In this document: one piece after another, positions 7,283 to 12,471 of the stretch | Layout of the letters: every line of letters starts with the position of its first letter | Position numbering within the stretch: the stretch's first letter is position 1 | Source of the DNA: CAYLZN01 sp964387935 | Lineage (GTDB): Bacteria; Acidobacteriota; Vicinamibacteria; Vicinamibacterales; JAFNAJ01 | DNA: 14,449 nt | Direction: 5' to 3' | Assembly: GCA_964387935.1 (NCBI GenBank) | Contig: CAYLZN010000124.1 | Coordinates: forward strand, 1 to 14,449 | Notes under the pieces: model-generated | Databases searched by the model: none | Told to the model about the DNA's origin: nothing | Seen by the model: only the letters and a program-made list of their open reading frames with translations | Made by a program: the position numbers and the translations under genes

Positions 7283-7900
7283 CTATGCCCTCAGACTCCA
7301 CCCCAGCATCAGCAGCCCGATCGCCGCCACCCAGCTTCCCGCCACGCGCACCACGATGCGCGTCCATTCCCGCCGAAGGGAGACCACGAAGGCCGCCGCG
7401 AGCGCGACGAGCACGAAGACCGTCGCGCCGATGCCCACCAGGCCCATCGCTTCCCGCTGCGATTCGGCGATGCCCGCGCCATTGAGCCAGCCGTGCATCC
7501 CCCCGATTGCGAACGCGAGCGACGTCACCACCGTCGGCGTCAGTCGCCGGTCGGCGGCCACGAGCCCTCCGACCAGCAGGAACGACAGCGCGGTCGTGAA
7601 GCCCGGAAGCACGGTACGGCCCACCGCGAACCCCGCCAGTCCCCCGATCACCCACGCGGTCGTCAGCATGAAGAGCGTCCGCCTGCCTGCAACCGGCCCG
7701 TTCTGCCCTGCCAGCAGCGCCATGGCCAGGATCGGCACCAGGTCATCCGGGCTCATGAGGACGTGCGAGATGCCGTCGTAGATCGGCCCCAACCCCGTCG
7801 TCACGAGATGCGCATCGGCTGGCGACGGCAGCAGCAGGCACCCGAGTGACGCCCCCGCAAGGGCTGCGCCGCGTCGAGAGGACATCCACCGGGACCTCAT
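7283..7900 (-). CDS. Divergent HupE/UreJ-like membrane protein (third of three)
   Basis: 205 residues from the ATG at 7900, which overlaps the previous stop by 4 bp (ATGA). A signal peptide ends at PADA (30/31), leaving His as the predicted first mature residue (HLVTTGLGPIYDG). Five or six membrane helices follow. It resembles the HupE/UreJ family in layout, but the metal motifs are altered: the usual HX5DH reads HVLMSPDD (H46, D52, D53), and the second motif is reduced to GGMHGWLNGAG. Family members move nickel or cobalt for urease or hydrogenase; whether this copy still binds metal is doubtful. It may be a partner subunit of the two related proteins encoded directly upstream. Placement in the family is moderate; the function is inferred. 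Confidence 0.72.
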   Translation of the reverse strand: MRSRWMSSRRGAALAGASLGCLLLPSPADAHLVTTGLGPIYDGISHVLMSPDDLVPILAMALLAGQNGPVAGRRTLFMLTTAWVIGGLAGFAVGRTVLPGFTTALSFLLVGGLVAADRRLTPTVVTSLAFAIGGMHGWLNGAGIAESQREAMGLVGIGATVFVLVALAAAFVVSLRREWTRIVVRVAGSWVAAIGLLMLGWSLRA

Positions 7901-8541
7901 GCGAAGGCTCTCCACAGGAACGCGACGCCTGCCAGCGCGACGGCAACACCCGCCGCGCGAAGCGCCAGCTTCCCCGCCGGCCAGGCGTGGACGAGGCCGA
8001 TGGCGATCCCCACGCCGTGGAGGCAGCCCGTGGCCATGACGAACCCGATGCTGTACATGAGCCCGCTCTGCCCCGGTGGCAGTTCGGTTCCGTGCGCATG
8101 CCCGTGGAAGATCGCGAGGAACGCGACGAGCGCGGCCGCCACCGCGAGCGGCGGTCTCGCCTCGCGCGCCACCATCACGCCAAGCAACACGGCCGACAGC
8201 GCGATGCCCACCTCGACTCCGGACAGGGGGATGCCCACGAGCCCAAGGAACCCGCCGAGTGCCATCACCATCGGGAAGGTCACCGGCAGGAGCCAGATCG
8301 CGGGCGCGCCCAGCTGCGCGCCCCACAGGCCGACCGCGATCATGGCGAGCACATGATCGAGCCCCGAGATCGGGTGCTTCAGGCCGGTGACGAATCCTTG
8401 CGCCTGCCCCTGCTGCACGTGCGCAAACGCGGGCGTTGTCGAGGCGATCACCAGGAGCAGGGCGAGCCAGACAGGACGCCGGCCCTGAAGGGCCGGCGCT
8501 CCGAAGCCAAGGCCGGCGATCCGAACTCGTCGCCCTCTCAT
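7897..8541 (-). CDS. HupE/UreJ-family metal permease (second of three, canonical motifs)
   Basis: 214 residues from the ATG at 8541, which overlaps the preceding stop (ATGA) and has GGGAGGG five bases upstream. After a signal peptide ending TPAFA (40/41) the mature protein starts with His41. Both motifs described for the Rhizobium HupE nickel permease are present: HX5DH (HPISGLDH, H56, D62, H63) and FHGX[AV]HGXE (FHGHAHGTE, 145-153). About six membrane helices are predicted. The likely role is uptake of Ni2+ or a similar divalent metal across the inner membrane. The leader is unusually long: residues about 10-21 are encoded by a strong palindrome (8477-8498) and its flank. No urease, hydrogenase or metal-riboswitch sequence is visible nearby, so the receiving enzyme is unknown. 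It is translationally coupled to both neighbours. Confidence 0.87.
   Translation of the reverse strand: MRGRRVRIAGLGFGAPALQGRRPVWLALLLVIASTTPAFAHVQQGQAQGFVTGLKHPISGLDHVLAMIAVGLWGAQLGAPAIWLLPVTFPMVMALGGFLGLVGIPLSGVEVGIALSAVLLGVMVAREARPPLAVAAALVAFLAIFHGHAHGTELPPGQSGLMYSIGFVMATGCLHGVGIAIGLVHAWPAGKLALRAAGVAVALAGVAFLWRAFA
8477..8518. repeat. REP-like palindrome inside the start of the HupE gene
   Basis: A perfect 9-bp inverted repeat (CGCCGGCCC / GGGCCGGCG, 8477-8485 and 8490-8498) surrounds a TGAA loop. The right arm's GGCCGGCG occurs again at 8511-8518 after a short spacer. This resembles an extragenic palindromic element, but it lies in frame within the leader codons of the HupE-like gene. Confidence 0.55.
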
Positions 8542-9542
8542 CGCAGCCCTCCCAGCAGCGCCAGCGTCCGCTGAATGGTCCAATACGCGCCGAGTGACCC
8601 CACCGCGTACGCCGGCAGCGCCTCGACGAACCGCGGCCAGCGGATCTCGAGCGTGCGGAACGCCCGCTCGAGCAGCAGGATCAGCACGACGAAGAACATC
8701 TGGCCGATCTCGACGCCCACGTTGAACAGCAGCAGCGCCAGCGGGATCTCCGCCTGCGGCAGCCCCATGGTCGTCAGACCGCTGGCGAAGCCGAAGCCGT
8801 GGAGCAGCCCGAACGCGAACGCCACGACCCACGGGTGTCGAATGGTGAAGCTCGTCTCACCACGCCAGCACCGCACGATCTCGGGGCCGAGAAACAGGAT
8901 GCTGAGCGCGATCGACGCGTTGAGTGGCGCAATGGGCGCACTCGCGTAGCCCAGCGTCGCGATGGCCAGCGTGATGCTGTGGGCAATCGTGAACGACGTG
9001 ATGGTCTTCACCAGCATCCAGCGGTCGTCGACGATGAGCAGGAGGCCGAGGACGAACAGCAGGTGGTCGATGCCGAGCAGGATGTGCTCGATGCCGAGCC
9101 GCAGGTACGCGCGCGACCGCTGCCAGCCAGACGTCTGCGCACCGAGTGTCACTGACGGGTTGACGGGCTTCAGCAGGTGGCTCTCGAGCCGCCCGTCGGC
9201 GTGGTGCACGCGAACGATGACGTCGGTGACCGTCGAGTCGAGCCCGTCGATGACGAACGTCTTCCCCTGGATGCCCCCCTCGCACGTCAGCGTGCCGCGC
9301 ACGACCAGGGCCCCGGGCGTGAGCTGCTGCTGGCTGGCCAGTCGGCACTCCTTCGGCACGATCGGGGCGATGTAGATCTCGATCTCGCCGCCCGACGGTT
9401 TCTTCCAGAGGAAGCTGTACGTGGTGGGCCCGGTCTCGCGCAGTTCGAGGAACCCTGGCCGCAGCTCGTGGGCGCGCAGCCCTTCGGCCCCGCTGACGAC
9501 GAGCGCCGCCACCAGCAGCCCTCGGAGCCAGGTCCGCGTCAC
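8538..9542 (-). CDS. HupE/UreJ-like membrane protein with a large external domain (first of three)
   Basis: 334 residues from a GTG at 9542. This start is supported by the 4-bp overlap with the PPIase stop (GTGA) and by GGAGG six bases upstream. The signal peptide ends at GLRA (24/25), so the mature protein begins His-Glu-Leu-Arg-Pro. Residues 25-140 form a soluble beta-rich domain with two cysteines (C66, C87) that could pair. From 145 the protein is membrane-embedded, with HX5DH as HILLGIDH (H153, D159, H160) and a degenerate second motif, LLHGFGFASG. This layout fits the HupE/UreJ_2 family (PF13795). It may transport a metal or form part of a transporter with the two smaller proteins encoded downstream. 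The external domain could capture substrate or contact the PPIase; this is inference. Confidence 0.85.
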   Translation of the reverse strand: MTRTWLRGLLVAALVVSGAEGLRAHELRPGFLELRETGPTTYSFLWKKPSGGEIEIYIAPIVPKECRLASQQQLTPGALVVRGTLTCEGGIQGKTFVIDGLDSTVTDVIVRVHHADGRLESHLLKPVNPSVTLGAQTSGWQRSRAYLRLGIEHILLGIDHLLFVLGLLLIVDDRWMLVKTITSFTIAHSITLAIATLGYASAPIAPLNASIALSILFLGPEIVRCWRGETSFTIRHPWVVAFAFGLLHGFGFASGLTTMGLPQAEIPLALLLFNVGVEIGQMFFVVLILLLERAFRTLEIRWPRFVEALPAYAVGSLGAYWTIQRTLALLGGLR

Positions 9543-10432
9543 GGCGTGCCTCCGCCCGCCGGCTGCGGAGGCGCTGCCACGCGCTGCTCCACCGTCACGC
9601 GATAGCGCGCGAGCATCGTCTCGTACATCGCATCCAGGCGCCGCTTCCGCTGGTCGGACTGGAATTCGCGTTCGACCAGCGGCCGCACCTCGTCGAGCGT
9701 CGGTATCTTCGCCGCCTGCCGCTCCTGCAGCAGCACGAGGTGCAGGCCGTACCCCGAGCGGATGGGGCCCGCCCAGCGACCGGGCTCGAGCGCGAGGATC
9801 TCGTCGGCGAACTCCTCTCCGAACTGCCGCCCCACGTCGGAGCGCGTCGAGCCCTCGACTTCCCGCGGCAGCATCAGGGGGTCGCCGAGCGCCTCGATGT
9901 CCGCCGTGGGCCCCGCAGCCGTCAGTCGGGCCAGGAGCGCCTTCGCGTCGGCCTCCGCCGCCGGGCCACGGCGGTCCGGGCTCACATACACCTGGCGAAA
10001 CGCCACCTCCGGCTCGCTACGGAAGACGTCGGCGTGCGCGTCGAGCCACGCCTGGAGGTCGGCCTCGGCGGGCGTCGTGGAGTCCACGGTGTCCTCCACC
10101 AGGAACTCCAGCTTCTGCCGCAGGCGTCGCCGGATGATCGTGTCGTCGCGGTCCAGCCCGAGAGCCATCGCCTCGCGCGTCGCCATCTCTTCGCGCACGT
10201 ACTCGTCGAGGAGCCCCTTGAGTTCCTGCTCGGTCGGCGGGCGCTGCCAGGTGCGGGTGAACCCCGCCACGATCGCATCGATCTGGCCCGGGGTGATGAC
10301 GATGCGGTTCGAGCCCGGCCCGCCGGCGCCGCGCCAGTTGAAGAGGAGGAACAGGCCCGCCCCGATGAGGAGGAAGTGCAGGAGCGGCTCGCGCCACCAG
10401 CGATGCCGACGGCCAGGGTTCGCTGCAGTCAC
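9539..10432 (-). CDS. Membrane-anchored PpiC/parvulin-like peptidylprolyl isomerase
   Basis: 297 residues from a GTG at 10432. The frame is open to 10516, but the extra codons there are low-complexity Pro/Gly/Ala; no clear ribosome binding site decides the start. An N-terminal anchor helix lies at 17-32 (LLHFLLIGAGLFLLF), followed by a SurA/PpiD-like helical region (TPGQIDAIVAGF, RPPTEQELKGLLDEYVREE, LGLDRDDTIIRRRLRQKLEFL). A degenerate rotamase domain (Rotamase_2-like, about 122-238) contains VAFRQVYVS and GRWAGPIRSGYGLHLVLL. The protein should sit on the periplasmic side and help fold exported proteins. It is coupled by a 4-bp overlap to the first HupE-like gene. PPIase genes of this type next to HupE/UreJ genes recur in other bacteria as I recall, suggesting a dedicated chaperone for this membrane system. 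Several parvulin active-site residues are not obvious. Confidence 0.82.
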   Translation of the reverse strand: MTAANPGRRHRWWREPLLHFLLIGAGLFLLFNWRGAGGPGSNRIVITPGQIDAIVAGFTRTWQRPPTEQELKGLLDEYVREEMATREAMALGLDRDDTIIRRRLRQKLEFLVEDTVDSTTPAEADLQAWLDAHADVFRSEPEVAFRQVYVSPDRRGPAAEADAKALLARLTAAGPTADIEALGDPLMLPREVEGSTRSDVGRQFGEEFADEILALEPGRWAGPIRSGYGLHLVLLQERQAAKIPTLDEVRPLVEREFQSDQRKRRLDAMYETMLARYRVTVEQRVAAPPQPAGGGTP

Positions 10433-10446
10433 AGGTCGTTCAACGC

Positions 10447-10459
10447 GCCCCGAAGGGGC
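10447..10459 (-). terminator. Compact GC hairpin between pckG and the PPIase gene
   Basis: GCCCC and GGGGC pair around a 3-nt loop (TTC on the - strand), 15 nt before the chosen PPIase start and about 80 nt after the pckG stop. It has no T-run. It could attenuate read-through from pckG or shape the PPIase leader. Confidence 0.3.
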
Positions 10460-10540
10460 AGCAGGCGGGAATCCTAGCACGGCCGCGGGAGGCCCACCGG
10501 TTGGCGGCGCGGCCAATACCCTCTGGTCACGAACACCAGC

Positions 10541-12328
10541 TCAGAGACGCGTCACGAGCAACTCCCGCTCGAAGATGATCTCCTTCGGCAGGTGGCTGTA
10601 CAGCTTCAGGAACAGCTCATCCTGGGAGATGACCTCGCGGCGCCACTCGTCCGCGTCGATGGTCATCAACTGCTCGTAGATCTCGTCGGTGAGTTCGGGA
10701 AGGCCGTCGAGGTCGATGTCCTCGCGACGCGGCACCCAGCCCACGGGAGTTTCGGCCGCGCCGGCGAATCCGCTGCTGCGGTCCACGATCCACTTGAGCA
10801 CGCGCATGTTCTCGCCATAGCCGGGCCAGAAGAACCGGCCCTGGCTGTCCTTCCGGAACCAGTTGACGTGGAAGATGCGCGGCGGATACGTGATGCGCCT
10901 GCGCATGGTGAGCCAGTGGCGGAAGTAATCGCCCATGTTGTAGCCGCAGAAGGGCAGCATCGCCATCGGGTCGCGTCGGACCTGCCCCACCCCCCCGACC
11001 GCCGCGGCCGTCGTCTCGGACCCCATCATCGCGCCGACGTAGACGCCGTGCACCCAGTCGAAGGCTTGAAAGACGAGCGGCATGGTCGTGGCGCGCCGGC
11101 CGCCGAAGATGATCGCGCTGATCGGCACTCCCTTGGGATCGTCCACCTCGGGCGCGAGGTTCGGGTTGTTGCGCATCGGCGCCGCGAACCGACTGTTGGG
11201 ATGCGCCGCCGGGGTGCCGGACGCGCTCGTCCAGCGCTGCCCCTTCCAGTCCAGACACTCGGCGGGCGGCGGGCCGTCCTTGCCTTCCCACCAGAGGTCC
11301 CCACCGGGCAGCAACGCCACGTTCGTGAAGATCGTGTCGCGGCTGATGGTGCGCATCGCGATCGGGTTGGTCCGCTCGTTCGTCCCGGGCACCACGCCGA
11401 AGTAGCCTGCCTCGGGGTTGATGGCGTACAGGCGCCCGTCCAGCCCCGGTCGCATCCAGGCGATGTCGTCGCCGATCGTCGTGATCTTCCACCCGGCGAA
11501 CCGCGCCGGCGGCACCATCATGGCGAAGTTGGTCTTGCCGCAGGCGCTCGGGAACGCGGCCGCCACGTAGGTCTTCTGCCCGGCCGGAGACTCGATGGCG
11601 AGAATGAGCATGTGCTCGGCCATCCACCCTTCTTTCCTGCCGAGCCACGAGCCGATCCGGAGGGCCAGACACTTCTTGCCGAGGAGCACGTTGCCGCCGT
11701 AGTCGGACCCGACGGAGACGACGGCGTTCTCGTGCGGGAAATGCGCGATGATGCGCCGGTGCGGGTCGAGATCGAGCATGCAGTGGATACCGCGGTTGAA
11801 CTCGTCGCCGTCGCCCAGGTGCCCGAGGGCGACCTCACCCATCCGGGTCATGATGCCCATCGACAGGACGACGTAGATGGAGTCGGTGATCTCGATCCCG
11901 ACCTTGCTCAGGTCGGAGCCCTCAGGCCCCATCAGATAGGGGACGACGTACAACGTCCGTCCCCGCATGCACCCGTCCATCAGCGTCGTCAGGGTGGCAT
12001 GCATCTGCTTCGGGTCCATCCAGTTGTTGGTCGGGCCCACTTCTTCCATGTCCGGCGTGCAGATGAACGTGCAGTGCTCCACGCGCGCGACGTCGTTGGG
12101 ATCGGAGCGGTGGTAGTAGCAGCCGGGCCACTTCTGCTGGTCCAGCTCGATCAGGACCCCCTGGACGAGGGCCGCACGGGTCAGGATCTCCTTCTCCGCC
12201 GGGGAGCCGTCGCACCACCAGATGCGGTCGGGACGAGTGAGCGTGGCCGTCTCCTCGACAAAGGACAGCAGGCGTGTGTTGGTCGTCGTGCAGACACCCG
12301 GTTCGCGAAGCGTGGTCGTGATCGCCAT
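10541..12328 (-). CDS. pckG: Phosphoenolpyruvate carboxykinase (GTP)
   Basis: 595 residues from the ATG at 12328; a GTG at 12358 would add ten residues, and neither has a clear ribosome binding site. Length and motifs are those of GTP-type PEPCK: LALRIGSWLGRKEGWMAEHMLI, the P-loop FPSACGKTN with reactive Cys263 and Lys265, IGDDIAWMR for metal and nucleotide binding, FGGRRATTMPLVFQAFDWVHGVYVGA, LPFCGYNMGDYF and a C-terminal HVNWFRKD...FFWPGYGENMRVLKW segment. All expected blocks are present and intact. The enzyme converts oxaloacetate and GTP to PEP, CO2 and GDP in the cytoplasm, the first committed step of gluconeogenesis from TCA intermediates. It is divergent from an acyl-CoA dehydrogenase gene, a sensible pairing for growth on fatty acids. 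It lies upstream of the PPIase-HupE block on the same strand, 108 bp away. Confidence 0.97.
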   Translation of the reverse strand: MAITTTLREPGVCTTTNTRLLSFVEETATLTRPDRIWWCDGSPAEKEILTRAALVQGVLIELDQQKWPGCYYHRSDPNDVARVEHCTFICTPDMEEVGPTNNWMDPKQMHATLTTLMDGCMRGRTLYVVPYLMGPEGSDLSKVGIEITDSIYVVLSMGIMTRMGEVALGHLGDGDEFNRGIHCMLDLDPHRRIIAHFPHENAVVSVGSDYGGNVLLGKKCLALRIGSWLGRKEGWMAEHMLILAIESPAGQKTYVAAAFPSACGKTNFAMMVPPARFAGWKITTIGDDIAWMRPGLDGRLYAINPEAGYFGVVPGTNERTNPIAMRTISRDTIFTNVALLPGGDLWWEGKDGPPPAECLDWKGQRWTSASGTPAAHPNSRFAAPMRNNPNLAPEVDDPKGVPISAIIFGGRRATTMPLVFQAFDWVHGVYVGAMMGSETTAAAVGGVGQVRRDPMAMLPFCGYNMGDYFRHWLTMRRRITYPPRIFHVNWFRKDSQGRFFWPGYGENMRVLKWIVDRSSGFAGAAETPVGWVPRREDIDLDGLPELTDEIYEQLMTIDADEWRREVISQDELFLKLYSHLPKEIIFERELLVTRL

Positions 12329-12471
12329 GGCCGTGGAGGGTCGGGTGGCAGAGCGCACCCGGGGGCTGGTTTGGCGCGGCGGGGGCCTGGGCAGTCTCCT
12401 TCATGATGAACCTGGAAGGGGCCCTCGGCAAGCCCGGAACGGACGTCACCCCGCGATATACTGGCGGCCCT
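12329..12471. other. Divergent intergenic region between pckG and the acyl-CoA dehydrogenase gene
   Basis: 143 bp that must hold the 5' signals of both genes. It contains a -10-like box at 12457-12462 and an 11-bp symmetric TTCATGATGAA at 12400-12410, which is a possible but unproven operator. No clear ribosome binding site is seen for either gene. Confidence 0.5.
12457..12462 (+). promoter_or_regulatory. -10-like box TATACT of the acyl-CoA dehydrogenase gene
   Basis: TATACT ends 9 nt before the ATG at 12472, so transcription would start at or within a few bases of the start codon, giving a leaderless mRNA. There is no convincing -35 and no Shine-Dalgarno. The arrangement resembles the kinase promoter at 5883-5913. 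Confidence 0.4.

Noticed and set aside
7233..7655. Upstream extension of the DUF4143 frame to 7655
   Set aside because: The added residues overlap the HupE-like gene and contain no ATPase motif, so they are not the missing N-terminus.
10592..12406. A 604-codon + strand frame opposite pckG
   Set aside because: Mirrors the codon bias of pckG; no recognisable motif, while pckG is complete.
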